Source: Bacteroidota bacterium (GTDB lineage Bacteria; Bacteroidota; Ignavibacteria; UBA10030; UBA8401). Taken from it: a stretch of 64,000 nucleotides of DNA. The notes beneath the pieces are model-generated. The model did not search any database and had not been told where the DNA came from. It saw only the letters and a list, made by a program, of their open reading frames with translations. The DNA is taken from the NCBI GenBank assembly GCA_021796215.1, contig JAJYOK010000006.1, forward strand, positions 64,201 through 128,200, read 5' to 3'. Both the position numbers and the translations under genes were made by a program. Shown piece after piece: positions 27,561-36,526 of this stretch. Within the stretch, counting starts at the first letter, position 1; each line of letters opens with the position of its first letter.

Positions 27561-30524
27561 ATGACGGTGCTGAAAGAGCGCAGAGAGATTGCAAGGTCTA
27601 TTGAAACAAAATTCCAGTATATGCTGTCAGCATCAAATAAAGATAAATACAAGCCGCTTCGCGACAACATTCGCCTTCTCGGCAATCTTCTCGGCGAAGT
27701 GATTGTCGGGCAGGAAGGGGAAGAACTGCTCGAACTTGAAGAATGGATTCGCCATACGACAAAGCATTTGCGGCAGCATCCATCTGAAAAGGAACGGAAG
27801 CAGCTTCTGCAAAAAATCAAAGAGATGCCGCCCGTAACAATGGCGAAGATCATTCGCGCGTTTGCGATTTACTTTCAATTGGTGAATACTGCCGAGCAGC
27901 ATTACCGCATTCAGCGCCAGCGAACTCAAAAACTCAACCATCCGAAAGAAGCGTATCACGGCTCGCTGCAACACACATTTGAGCGGCTGAAAAAACTTCA
28001 CGTTCGCGAAGATGATGTTGCGAAGCTGCTGTCGAAGCTCGTCATCATTCCCGTCTTTACCGCGCATCCGACCGAAGCCGCGCGCCGGACGATTCTCGAA
28101 AAGCATTCTCGCATCTGGCACGCGCTGGAAAAATTCGACCGCGAAATTATCACCACGGAAGAACGTACGGAACTTGAACAGGTCATTAAGCGGCATATTA
28201 CCAGTTTATGGCAGAGCGAGGAAACCCGCTCGTACAATATTTCCGTGCTCGATGAAGTGTACAACGGACTCTACTATTTTCGCTCCGTGATTTATTCTGC
28301 CATTCCCAAATTCTACCGGGAAATGGAACACGCCGCCACTTCCGTTTATCCGGACTGGCATACTCCGATTCCTTCGTTTCTCTCGTTTGGTTCGTGGATC
28401 GGCGGCGACCGCGACGGAAATCCGTTTGTCACCGCTGATATCACATGGAAAACTCTGCAGCGCCAGAGTAAAACGATTCTCGAGTTGTATCTCCAGTCGG
28501 TTGATGAATTATATGTCGAGCAGAGCGAGTCGTCGAAAATAGTTGGTGTAAGCAAAGAGCTTGAAGAATCTGTCTGCCGCGATGAATCGAATGAGCGCCT
28601 ACGGCGCCATGACGCCCAACACTTTCAGCGCCAATTGGAAAAGCCTGCGCAGGTTCGCAATCACAATGAAGCGTACCGCGTAAAGCTCGCCTTCATCTAC
28701 AGAAAACTTTCTTTCCGTCTCGCGTTTGTGGATGGAAACGGCGCGGAAACACGCCTTATGTACCAATCGCCGCAGGAACTGCTTGATGATCTGAAAATTA
28801 TTGACCGAAGTTTGCGCGCGAACAAAGGCGGACTGCAGGCGGACGGTCTATTGAAAGATTTGATTCGCTGCGTCGAGACATTCGGTTTTCATCTTGCTTC
28901 GCTCGATATCCGCCAGCACCGGGAAATCCATCGGCAGGCAGTCAATGAAATTTGTGAGCAGTTCGACATTCAGAATTCAGGCTTTTCATCAGAACGCAGG
29001 ACACAATGGCTGACGGAAGAAATTTTGAAGCCGAATATTCCTTCTTTTGATGAGAATAAGCTTTCACCGATGAGTGCGGAAACCGTTGCAACATTCCGGA
29101 AGATCAAACGCGCACAAACGGAAATTGACGAGCGTGCCATTCGTTCGTACGCCATCAGCATGACGGAATCGGTGAACGATGTGCTCGACGTGCTCTACCT
29201 GATGAAATGCACGGGCGTGTTCGGCGCGATTGATATTGTGCCGCTCTTTGAAACAACGAAAGACCTTGATGCCGCACCCGCCGTGATGAAAGAACTCTAT
29301 GCGAACAAAGCATACCGCCTTCATCTTGAAAAGCGCCGCCGCAAACAGGAAATAATGATCGGCTATTCCGACAGCGCGAAGGACGGCGGCATTCTCAGTT
29401 CGCATTGGTCGCTCTACAAAACACAGCGTTCGCTCGCGAAGGAGTCGCAGCTTGCCGGCGTTGACTGGATGTTCTTTCACGGGCGCGGCGGTTCCGTCGG
29501 GCGCGGCGGCGGTCCGGAATTCGATGCGATCCTTTCGCAGCCGTCGTACGCGCTGAACGGCAAAATTAAGATCACCGAGCAGGGCGAAGTGATTTCGCTG
29601 AAGTACGGGCATCCCGATATTGCACAGCGGTCGCTTGAGCTGACAACATCAGCGATGCTGATTGCAAATATCCCGCAGGCGTGGTACAATCCGTTTCTTG
29701 CAAAACATCAGAAGGAATGGTTTGAAGCGATGGAAGAAATTTCCCGCCTCAGCTGCGAAACATACCGCGCCGTGGTGTACCGCGATCCCCGTTTCCCCGA
29801 ATATTTTTTTCAGGCAACACCGGTCAAAGAAATTTCGAAAATGCAGATCGGGTCGCGTCCGGCAAAACGGATCGAGTCGGAACGCATTGAAGATTTGCGC
29901 GCTATTCCGTGGACGTTCGGCTGGATGCAAAGCCGCCACGTTTTACCCGGATGGTTAGGCGTTGGTGCGGGGCTGGCGAAATTTCTTTTAACTGCTCAGC
30001 GTCATTCCCGCCCGCCTGCCAAAGTGAAGCGGCGGGCAAGCGGAAACGGGAATCCATTGAATACACAGCGGTTGAAACTTGTGCAGCAAATGTACCGGCA
30101 CTGGCAGTCATTCCGCTCGCTCATTGATAACGTGCAGATGATCACTGCGAAAGGAGATTTCGGTATTGCACAGGAATATGCTTCGTTGGTGGAAAATGGA
30201 ATAGGGAAGATGGAATATGGCGTTAAAATTTTCGATCCGCCAAAAAGCAGCGAGGTTTTCAACGAGCTAAAACGACAGTACGAAGAAACGAAGTCCGTTC
30301 TTCTTCTCATCACAAGTCAGAAAAGCATTCTTGACAACAACGAAATGCTGCGGCGTTCAATCGCGCTTCGCAATCCGTACGTTGACCCGATGAGCTACAT
30401 TCAAGTGGAATTGCTGAAGCGGCTGAGAAGTGGTTCACTTTCCGATACAGAAATGCACGAGCTTGAGGAAACGATCTTCCTCAGCATTAACGGCATTGCA
30501 GCGGGATTGAGAAATACGGGGTGA
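27561..30524 (+). CDS. ppc: Phosphoenolpyruvate carboxylase
   Basis: 987 residues, a little above the family range. It carboxylates PEP to oxaloacetate, feeding the TCA cycle and aspartate-family amino acids. The catalytic His is in FTAHPTEAARRTI. GSWIGGDRDGNPFV, FHGRGGSVGRGGGP and the C-terminal LRNTG are family hallmarks. Between AGLAKFLLTA and the conserved MYRHW block (about residues 811-835) there are some 24 extra residues encoded by a REP-like palindrome. The ATG at 27561 also lies in a REP-like fragment (GCGGGAATGACGG); ATG at 27621 is another possible start. Confidence 0.95.
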   Translation: MTVLKERREIARSIETKFQYMLSASNKDKYKPLRDNIRLLGNLLGEVIVGQEGEELLELEEWIRHTTKHLRQHPSEKERKQLLQKIKEMPPVTMAKIIRAFAIYFQLVNTAEQHYRIQRQRTQKLNHPKEAYHGSLQHTFERLKKLHVREDDVAKLLSKLVIIPVFTAHPTEAARRTILEKHSRIWHALEKFDREIITTEERTELEQVIKRHITSLWQSEETRSYNISVLDEVYNGLYYFRSVIYSAIPKFYREMEHAATSVYPDWHTPIPSFLSFGSWIGGDRDGNPFVTADITWKTLQRQSKTILELYLQSVDELYVEQSESSKIVGVSKELEESVCRDESNERLRRHDAQHFQRQLEKPAQVRNHNEAYRVKLAFIYRKLSFRLAFVDGNGAETRLMYQSPQELLDDLKIIDRSLRANKGGLQADGLLKDLIRCVETFGFHLASLDIRQHREIHRQAVNEICEQFDIQNSGFSSERRTQWLTEEILKPNIPSFDENKLSPMSAETVATFRKIKRAQTEIDERAIRSYAISMTESVNDVLDVLYLMKCTGVFGAIDIVPLFETTKDLDAAPAVMKELYANKAYRLHLEKRRRKQEIMIGYSDSAKDGGILSSHWSLYKTQRSLAKESQLAGVDWMFFHGRGGSVGRGGGPEFDAILSQPSYALNGKIKITEQGEVISLKYGHPDIAQRSLELTTSAMLIANIPQAWYNPFLAKHQKEWFEAMEEISRLSCETYRAVVYRDPRFPEYFFQATPVKEISKMQIGSRPAKRIESERIEDLRAIPWTFGWMQSRHVLPGWLGVGAGLAKFLLTAQRHSRPPAKVKRRASGNGNPLNTQRLKLVQQMYRHWQSFRSLIDNVQMITAKGDFGIAQEYASLVENGIGKMEYGVKIFDPPKSSEVFNELKRQYEETKSVLLLITSQKSILDNNEMLRRSIALRNPYVDPMSYIQVELLKRLRSGSLSDTEMHELEETIFLSINGIAAGLRNTG
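30001..30058. repeat. REP-like palindrome inside the ppc coding frame
   Basis: GTCATTCCCGCCCGCCTGCC at the left and GGCGGGC plus CGGGAATCCATT at the right match the ends of the intergenic REP-like copies (20118, 33831, 40992). The insertion keeps the ppc frame open and encodes a Arg/Pro/Lys-rich loop beginning RHSRPPAKVKRRASG. It falls between conserved PEP carboxylase blocks, so activity may be retained. Confidence 0.75.
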
Positions 30525-30588
30525 AAAGCTGCTGTAAGAGCCTCTCATTGAATATGCCCGCCGCTCCCACATATCTGCAAAAAAACAC

Positions 30589-30617
30589 TTGACTAAAAAC
30601 TAAAACAGCCCTACATT
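30589..30617 (+). promoter_or_regulatory. Sigma70-type promoter before the lipoprotein gene
   Basis: TTGACT (30589-30594), 17 bases, TACATT (30612-30617). It precedes the gene at 30698. The rest of the gap holds short palindromes (CCGGG/CCCGG and CACGCC-GAA-GGCGTG). Confidence 0.55.
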
Positions 30618-30697
30618 GCCCCCGTTCGCGTGACTGCGAATGCCCCTTCTTTCTAAAAACCGGGCTTTGTTACCCGGGGACAATCCACGCCGAAGGC

Positions 30698-32116
30698 GTG
30701 ATTTCTAATTTGGACTTTTTCAGTGAGGTTCAGGTGGCTGGTTACCAGTTATATAGTTTAGCCCCGCGCCCGCCTGCCGTCAAGGCAGGACAGCTTTTGA
30801 AGTTGCTGAAGCATTGCGTTTACAATTTAGCCCGCTGCGGCGGGCTTCTCATAACACTTCTTTTTCCCCTTCTTTTCTCCGGCTGCCCCGACAGCGGAGT
30901 AAACCCGCCGCCCAACCCTTTAGGGTTGACGGTTGAAAATGTTACCAGCACGCAGGCATTTCTCAAACTCTCACTTGACCAGAGCGAAACACAGCGGGTT
31001 GTAACACTCAAGCGCGGTGACTCCACAGTTTTCTCTGACCTCCGGCTTCTGACTTCTGACACCCTTGTTGTGGATGAAGGATTGTTGCCAAACAAAACTT
31101 ACACTTATACACTGGGCTACCAAAGTTTTATTGTAACAGCACAAACAACAACGATGGATACAACCAGCCATGACATTACTTGGCAGAGCTGGACGTTTGG
31201 AGGTGAGCCGGGAACCGGAAGCAGTACATTGTACGATGTTTCTATCATTAACGACACGCTCGCCTATGCAGTTGGAGAAATTTATTTGAAAGATAGCTTA
31301 GGAAATTTTGATCCGAACGCGTACAACCTTATGAAGTGGAATGGACATGGCTGGAAGTTGTTGCGAGTAAAATTCTATACTGTTTGTGGTCAAGAAAGCC
31401 GTTCTTCGTATTCTGCAAGTTCAATCTTTGTGTTTAGTGAAAGCGATATTTGGATTGCAATGGCCGGAGACCAGATCGCCAGATGGGATGGTAACAAACA
31501 AACCGCAACGATGTGTTTGCCTGTTTCGTTTTCGGTGAGAAAAATTTGGGGAGAGAGTACTAATTCAGTATATGTGGTTGGAGACGGAGGTAACATTCTT
31601 CACTACACCAACGGCCTGTGGGCAAAAATCGAAAGCGGGACGGCCGCGCCAATCATTGACATATGGGGGGTAGTAAACAATGGCACAACAGTGTACTGCG
31701 CGGTGAATGATTATTTTCACGCAGGCAACACAAAAATACTGACCATAACAGAAAGCGGAAAGGTTGATTCACTTCCTTGGGAAACAGATCTCAGGGTGAG
31801 TTCAGTTTGGACAAAGAATGGATATAACCTTTATGCCTGCGGCGATAGAATTTTCAAGCGTGAAGCAGGAACATGGCAGCAGCTTTCAGTACCGCTTTAT
31901 TATTATGAGACAATTCGTGGCAATGAAGAGAACAATATTATCGCGGTTGGACAAGGAGGCATCGTAGTGCACTATAATGGTCGGACCTGGCAAAACTACC
32001 CGGACTTGTTGATGAATGACGTGGTATACTACGGACTTGACGTGAAAAACCATACTATCGTTCTTGTCGGCTTGAAAGGCGCGCAGGCAATTGTAACAAT
32101 TGGAAAACAACAATGA
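30698..32116 (+). CDS. Outer-surface lipoprotein with WD/YCF48-like propeller repeats
   Basis: The reading frame gives 472 residues from a GTG. The first 40 or so are encoded by palindromic repeat DNA, so the true start is probably an internal TTG or GTG nearer to LLITLLFPLLFSGC, a lipobox whose Cys would be lipid-modified. A fibronectin-like segment (LTVENVTSTQAFLKLSL, LPNKTYTYTL) follows, then propeller-like units such as VRKIWGESTNSVYVVGDGG and IRGNEENNIIAVGQGG. It resembles a paralogous lipoprotein family common in Ignavibacteria, sometimes misnamed glucosyltransferase. No catalytic motif is seen and the function is unknown. Confidence 0.65.
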   Translation: MISNLDFFSEVQVAGYQLYSLAPRPPAVKAGQLLKLLKHCVYNLARCGGLLITLLFPLLFSGCPDSGVNPPPNPLGLTVENVTSTQAFLKLSLDQSETQRVVTLKRGDSTVFSDLRLLTSDTLVVDEGLLPNKTYTYTLGYQSFIVTAQTTTMDTTSHDITWQSWTFGGEPGTGSSTLYDVSIINDTLAYAVGEIYLKDSLGNFDPNAYNLMKWNGHGWKLLRVKFYTVCGQESRSSYSASSIFVFSESDIWIAMAGDQIARWDGNKQTATMCLPVSFSVRKIWGESTNSVYVVGDGGNILHYTNGLWAKIESGTAAPIIDIWGVVNNGTTVYCAVNDYFHAGNTKILTITESGKVDSLPWETDLRVSSVWTKNGYNLYACGDRIFKREAGTWQQLSVPLYYYETIRGNEENNIIAVGQGGIVVHYNGRTWQNYPDLLMNDVVYYGLDVKNHTIVLVGLKGAQAIVTIGKQQ

Positions 32117-32417
32117 GGGAGGAAAGGTAGTGAAGATACTCTAAAAAACTGCGGCAGGATGCTGTCACATCCCGCCGCAGTTCATTGCAAACAGGAAGGG
32201 AAAAGGAGACCTTGTTGTTACGTTGGAGAAGATGCACCGCGTGGCGTAATTACAATAGGCAAGCGAACAAACTGAAAGGAACGAAGCAGAATTAGAAAAA
32301 AACGGGACGGTGAGGCAACACCGTCCCTTCAATGCAAATAATTGATAGGCTGCTCGCCTATGGCGGATTGCTCCGCCAATTTTATTTGCCTTATGAATAA
32401 AAAAGACGAGGTGTTCA
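32117..32417. other. Intergenic stretch packed with hairpins
   Basis: Four inverted repeats lie within 240 bases: AACTGCGGC/GCCGCAGTT (32147-32182), GGGACGGTG/CACCGTCCC (32304-32327), ATAGGC/GCCTAT (32345-32361) and GGCGGA/TCCGCC (32362-32377). No gene is seen. The first two have A-runs on their left, so on the minus strand they end in T-runs. Confidence 0.6.
32296..32327 (-). terminator. Minus-strand terminator-like hairpin
   Basis: Read on the minus strand, GGGACGGTG pairs with CACCGTCCC around a six-base loop and is followed by G and seven T. It may end a transcript coming from groES at 32937-33215, although about 600 bases intervene. Confidence 0.45.
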
Positions 32418-32640
32418 ATGAAACGCACCGCAATAACAACTGCGTTATTTGTGTTACTTGGTTATTTTTCATACGGTCAGATTTGATCCTGCGGCGCCGG
32501 TAAACTGGAGAATTGCAGGGTATCGTGGAGACATACCGCGCATTTTTTCAAGAGTGGTCAACATGATGACTGAAAAAGGTGCCACCGGCAATGGGACAAC
32601 CGATGACACCACGATTATTGCGTTGAACGTTAAAAAGTGA
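32418..32640 (+). pseudogene. Remnant of a secreted beta-helix (pectate-lyase-like) protein
   Basis: An ATG at 32418 opens a clear signal peptide (MKRTAITTALFVLLGYFSYG) that stops after 22 codons. In another frame, 32449-32640 encodes VVNMMTEKGATGNGTTDDT, close to the NVxxFGAxGDGxTDDT entry motif of Pectate_lyase_3 / parallel beta-helix proteins, and then it also stops. These look like the first pieces of one gene with a frameshift and loss of the rest. The frame-shift point is not defined, so confidence is moderate. Confidence 0.5.
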
Positions 32641-32936
32641 TTGCCGTTAATTTCTGCTCAGCTTTTTTCAATCTGCCATGCCTATGGCGTGGTTTTCAAC
32701 TTTGTCTTTCCATCAACAAATAACCGCATAGCTTCAGCAATCGTCTTTCCGCGCGGCACTCAGCCAGAGGCTGATTCGCCTTTGGCTGAACGATGACGGA
32801 CGGGCTGGCAGAAATATAAATTGCTTTCCCTTAAGGGGGGCCAACATGATGGTCGTGTCCGTGGCTTCCGCCGCCGGTTTCGTTGCGGACGCAAAGAAAT
32901 GAATGAAATAAACTTAGCGTCCTTTGCGGTGAATAA
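32641..32936. other. Intergenic stretch without a gene
   Basis: No coding region is supported. Short palindromes are seen (CCATGCC/GGCGTGG, and TCAGCCA with TGGCTGA at about 32758-32788). Near the groES stop is a GACGCAAAG...CTTTGCG inverted repeat of a type also found near 21300 and 43655. Confidence 0.5.
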
Positions 32937-33215
32937 TTATTCTTCTTCCAAAACGGCAAGAATGTCGTTCCGCGAAAGAATCCGAAGCCCCTTTCTGTCC
33001 AGCTCAATTTCTTCGCCGCCGTATTTTGCAAAGAGAATCTTGTTTCCTTCCTTCACCTTTTGCTGCAAATCTTCGTCGGTACCAACGGCGAGCACAACGC
33101 CGGTGCGCGGCTTTTCTTTTGCCGTGTCGGGAATAATAATGCCCGAGCTTGTTGTGGTTTCAGTTTCTTCTAACGGTTCAACAAGAACCCTGTCGTCTAA
33201 TGGTCGGATGCGCAT
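32937..33215 (-). CDS. groES: Co-chaperonin GroES
   Basis: 92 residues, the usual size. IRPLDDRVLVEPLEE, the mobile-loop region TTSSGIIIPDTAKEKPRTG, VGTDEDL and the end DILAVLE are typical. It caps the GroEL chamber for protein folding. No groEL is adjacent on either side in this window, which is unusual; the main groES-groEL operon or a lone groEL may be elsewhere. No CIRCE inverted repeat is seen upstream. Confidence 0.93.
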   Translation of the reverse strand: MRIRPLDDRVLVEPLEETETTTSSGIIIPDTAKEKPRTGVVLAVGTDEDLQQKVKEGNKILFAKYGGEEIELDRKGLRILSRNDILAVLEEE

Positions 33216-33415
33216 TGTTTCTCCTGTTTTTCATTTTGAGTATTATGTATTGTAAGTTTAGTAGAATAAAAAGCTTTCTATAAAAGTAAATTGTCGGATG
33301 GTTGAATAATCTACAATCATCACAGCGTAGATATTGATACGAAGCGTTTCAGATCAAACCAATAATCCGCCAATCCATTCATCCGATTTTTCGTTGTGTC
33401 TTCACGTCGGCACTG

Positions 33416-33664
33416 TTATCGCAGTCCGAGAAGGCTGTTGATTTTATTTTTGTCGAACCCGACAATCGGCCTGTTGTTGATGAGAATAACAGGCACGCCG
33501 CGCTGTCCCGAAACTCTCATCATGTCGTTCAAGCCGGCGGAATCGCGCGTGACGTCAACTTCTGTAAACCGGATTTTGTTTTGAAGGAAATACTGTTTCG
33601 CTGTTCTACACCATGAACAGGTGGGCGTTGTGAAGATAACAACTTTAGGTTGGCGCTGTTCCAT
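33416..33664 (-). CDS. Glutaredoxin-like small thiol-disulfide protein
   Basis: 82 residues with a thioredoxin fold: KVVIFTTPTCSWCRTAKQYF holds the redox CSWC pair, followed by the cis-Pro GQRGVPVILINNRPIVGFD. The family reduces disulfides or mixed glutathione disulfides in the cytoplasm; NrdH-like use is also possible. It stands alone, 200 bases upstream of groES on the same strand. Confidence 0.85.
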   Translation of the reverse strand: MEQRQPKVVIFTTPTCSWCRTAKQYFLQNKIRFTEVDVTRDSAGLNDMMRVSGQRGVPVILINNRPIVGFDKNKINSLLGLR

Positions 33665-34007
33665 AATTGAAAATGAATTGTGAATGATGGTAATATGTTT
33701 ATTTGTATGATGCAGAAAGGCGAAAAAAGATTCGGAAAAATTGTCAATTACGAATTTAAGCTATGCACGAGAAAAACCCATTGAAAAAAGTAAGTTCGTC
33801 ATGGTACGCTTTAGCGTACCATCCATGCCCGGATTCCCGCCTTCGCGGGAATGACGGTACCCTGTTTTTTAATTTTCAAAACAATCTTTTTATGTAGCCT
33901 GACTTACGAATTACAAATGACTGTTCAAAAATAAATCAGGCGGTAATTGTTCACTGTTAACCGCCTTGTAACTGGCGGTATAAAGTGATATATTTTTCTA
34001 TAAGAAT
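33665..34007. other. Intergenic region between divergent genes
   Basis: AT-rich flanks surround the repeat at 33801-33857. The last 50 bases before the TPR lipoprotein contain an AT-rich GTATAAAGTGATATATTT that may include its -10 region. No gene is seen. Confidence 0.5.
33801..33857. repeat. REP-like palindrome with an added hairpin
   Basis: A 9-bp hairpin ATGGTACGC-TTTA-GCGTACCAT (33801-33822) adjoins GGATTCCCGCCTTCGCGGGA followed by ATGACGG (33831-33857), a compact member of the GTCATTCCCG family. Confidence 0.7.
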
Positions 34008-34022
34008 GTGAGAAAATATCAA

Positions 34023-35642
34023 ATGAAACGTGCCAACATACAATTGATTCTTTTTGCTGCCGCACTTCTTCTTGCCGGCTGCACTTCATCGAAAAATGTA
34101 ACGGAAGAACAACCCAAGCCGTCGGCGGCAGAGCAGCAGGTGCTCGACACGCGCAAATCTATGGCGGTGCAAAGATTTATTGACGGCTCTGTTGCGGAAA
34201 CGAAAGGCGACTACGCGCAGGCGATTATCGAGTATCAGGACGCGCTTCGCTACGACGATAATCCGGCAATTTATTATGCCATCGCAAAAGATTATTTTGC
34301 GCTCGGCAAAGCCGCACTCGCATCGGACATGGTGAAGGAAGCGATTCAGCGTGACCCGAAAAATATTTTGTATCATCAGCTACTCGCAGAAGTGTTTGTC
34401 AGAACGGCGCAGTTCGATTCGGCGCTCGCCGAATACCAAACAATTCTTTCGATTGATTCCACCGATATCAACAGCATGTACAACATCGCGCGGTTGACGC
34501 AGCAAGTGCGTCCGCTGCAAGCGTTGGAAATGTACGAGAAAATCGTTCGACTCAAGGGACCGGACTGGCAGGTGCTGTTACAGATGGCGGAAATTAATAC
34601 GGCACTGCATCGTTTCCATGAAGCGGCAGAAGTGTACAAGCAGATGGCACAGCTTGATCCGGCGAACCTTGCGCTTCAGCAAAGTCTGGCGGATGCGTAC
34701 GTACGCGCGGAGGAGTACGATGCAGCGATGACAATTTATCAACATCTGCTGGAAATAAATCCCGGCAGCGCAGATATCCGCAGCGCACTAGCAGAATTAT
34801 ATCTGCAAAAAAATGACTGGAAAGACGCACGCGCGCAGTTTGATTCTGTTATGAAATCCGATTCGCTTTCTGCCGATATGATGCTGCGCGTTGCCATTGC
34901 ATATTTTTCGCAAACGCAGAAAGATTCATCGTTAGTGCCGGAAGCGCGCCGGCAATTTGAAAACATCCTGGAGCAATATCCCGACGACTGGCGCCCGGTG
35001 TTTTATCTCGGCATTATGGACCTGATCGCGAATCAGGATTCATCGGCAATGGTTCGGTTCGAACGTGTAACGACGCAGGCAAGCTGGAATGCCGATGCGT
35101 GGTGGTATCTTGGATTGACATACTCGCGCCGACACCGCAACGAAGATGCCGTTGCCGCATTGCAGCATGCTGTCGCATTAAATCCGAAACATTTGAACGC
35201 GCTTTCTGCCCTCGGCTCAACGTACGATACGATGAAGCGCTACAAAGAGTCCGACAGCGCGTACGAAGCGGCACTGAAAATTGATCCGCATGATGCATTG
35301 GTCTTGAACAATTACGCGTACAGTCTTGCTGAACGCGGCGAGCAGCTCGAACGTGCTCTGCAAATGTCGAAGGAATCCATAGAGAAAGATACAGCCAACG
35401 CCGCGTATCTCGACACCTACGGCTGGATTTTTTTCCGGCTCGGCAGATATGAAGAAGCGCGCCAGTACATCAGCAAGGCGGTTGAATCGGGAGAAGCGAG
35501 TCCGGTGGTGTATGAACATTTGGGCGATGTGTATTCCAAGTTGAACGATGCCGAGAAGGCAAAAGAATATTGGCAAAAAGCGTTGGAGAAAGACCCCTCG
35601 AATTCTTCATTGAAAGAAAAGCTTGCGCGGGGAGCCTTATGA
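34023..35642 (+). CDS. Tetratricopeptide repeat lipoprotein
   Basis: 539 residues from ATG at 34023; GTG at 34008 is an alternative. A signal peptide with lipobox LLLAGC marks an outer-membrane lipoprotein. About twelve TPR units fill the rest, such as YAQAIIEYQDALRYDDNPA, YDAAMTIYQHLLEINPGSA and YKESDSAYEAALKIDPHDA. The stop overlaps the next start (ATGA). The order TPR protein, LolB-like lipoprotein, EnvC-like protein is conserved in Bacteroidota and suggests a shared role in outer-membrane or cell-wall assembly, which is inference. Confidence 0.88.
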   Translation: MKRANIQLILFAAALLLAGCTSSKNVTEEQPKPSAAEQQVLDTRKSMAVQRFIDGSVAETKGDYAQAIIEYQDALRYDDNPAIYYAIAKDYFALGKAALASDMVKEAIQRDPKNILYHQLLAEVFVRTAQFDSALAEYQTILSIDSTDINSMYNIARLTQQVRPLQALEMYEKIVRLKGPDWQVLLQMAEINTALHRFHEAAEVYKQMAQLDPANLALQQSLADAYVRAEEYDAAMTIYQHLLEINPGSADIRSALAELYLQKNDWKDARAQFDSVMKSDSLSADMMLRVAIAYFSQTQKDSSLVPEARRQFENILEQYPDDWRPVFYLGIMDLIANQDSSAMVRFERVTTQASWNADAWWYLGLTYSRRHRNEDAVAALQHAVALNPKHLNALSALGSTYDTMKRYKESDSAYEAALKIDPHDALVLNNYAYSLAERGEQLERALQMSKESIEKDTANAAYLDTYGWIFFRLGRYEEARQYISKAVESGEASPVVYEHLGDVYSKLNDAEKAKEYWQKALEKDPSNSSLKEKLARGAL

Positions 35643-36490
35643 AGTTTTTTCTGCGTCGCGGTTTTCAATTTCTTTTTTTCGCCATCTTTCTTGCCGGTTT
35701 ACCCGCCGTCTTTATGACGGGCTGTTCCTCAACGCGGGAAGCTGTGTTGCGCGAACGCCTTCCGATGGACGACGTCATTCGTGAAGTCAATGCGCATGCG
35801 CGGATGATCTCGACTCTGCGCGGTGAGGGAACGATCTCCATTGAAACGCCTTCGTTTGCAAACTCTGCGTCGTTTGATGTCGCGATGAAACGCCAGCCAG
35901 ATTCCGTGCGCGTTGTTGTCGAAGGACCGTTCGGGATTCATCTTGCATCGCTTTTGTTCACCACCGATCATTTTACATTTTACAACAGCATTAAAAACGA
36001 AGTGATGGAAGGCTCGCTTTCAGCAGACAGCATTTCCGCCTCGGCGGATTTTCAACCGTCCTTTATGAATCTCTTCATCAGTCCCAAAGAAATGCTGAAC
36101 ACGCTGTGCGAAACACGCACGCTGGATACCGACGTGGCGCCTGACAGTTTCTACGTCAGCGGCGGGGCGTATATTTTTGAGTTCCGCAAACCGTCATTTC
36201 GCGTGCGGTACACAGTGGACGGCGCTGATTTCGTTGTGACAAAAGTCGAACATCTCGACACTTCCGGTACAATAGAAGCAGAAGAGCGCTACTCGTACGA
36301 TAAACGCAAAGACGGCATGATCGTACCGAAGGCAATTCAACTGGAACAGGGCGGCTCCGGGTCAGCGGTGTCCATCGCGTATGAATCCGTTGACGTTAAC
36401 ACCGACCCCGCGCCGCTCACACTCTCCATTCCTTCAGATGCGCGGTGGCGCCACGGCGCGTTACGTGAACGCCAGCCGTTCGGCCGATAA
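35639..36490 (+). CDS. LolB-like outer-membrane lipoprotein (DUF4292 type)
   Basis: 283 residues from the ATG that overlaps the upstream stop. A signal peptide ends at the lipobox FMTGC. The mature part shows the LolA/LolB-like half-barrel pattern of DUF4292: ISTLRGEGTISIETPSFAN, SVRVVVEGPFGIHLASLLF and FTFYNSIKNEVMEG. It may help lipoproteins or lipids reach the outer membrane. A frame extension to 35570 exists but would overlap the TPR gene and lacks a signal peptide. Confidence 0.8.
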   Translation: MKFFLRRGFQFLFFAIFLAGLPAVFMTGCSSTREAVLRERLPMDDVIREVNAHARMISTLRGEGTISIETPSFANSASFDVAMKRQPDSVRVVVEGPFGIHLASLLFTTDHFTFYNSIKNEVMEGSLSADSISASADFQPSFMNLFISPKEMLNTLCETRTLDTDVAPDSFYVSGGAYIFEFRKPSFRVRYTVDGADFVVTKVEHLDTSGTIEAEERYSYDKRKDGMIVPKAIQLEQGGSGSAVSIAYESVDVNTDPAPLTLSIPSDARWRHGALRERQPFGR

Positions 36491-36526
36491 TAATAATTAT
36501 TTCTCACCAATTTTCACCGATGTAAC

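Noticed and set aside
35570-35638. Earlier start for the LolB-like lipoprotein
   Set aside because: It would overlap the TPR gene by 73 bases and bury the signal peptide.
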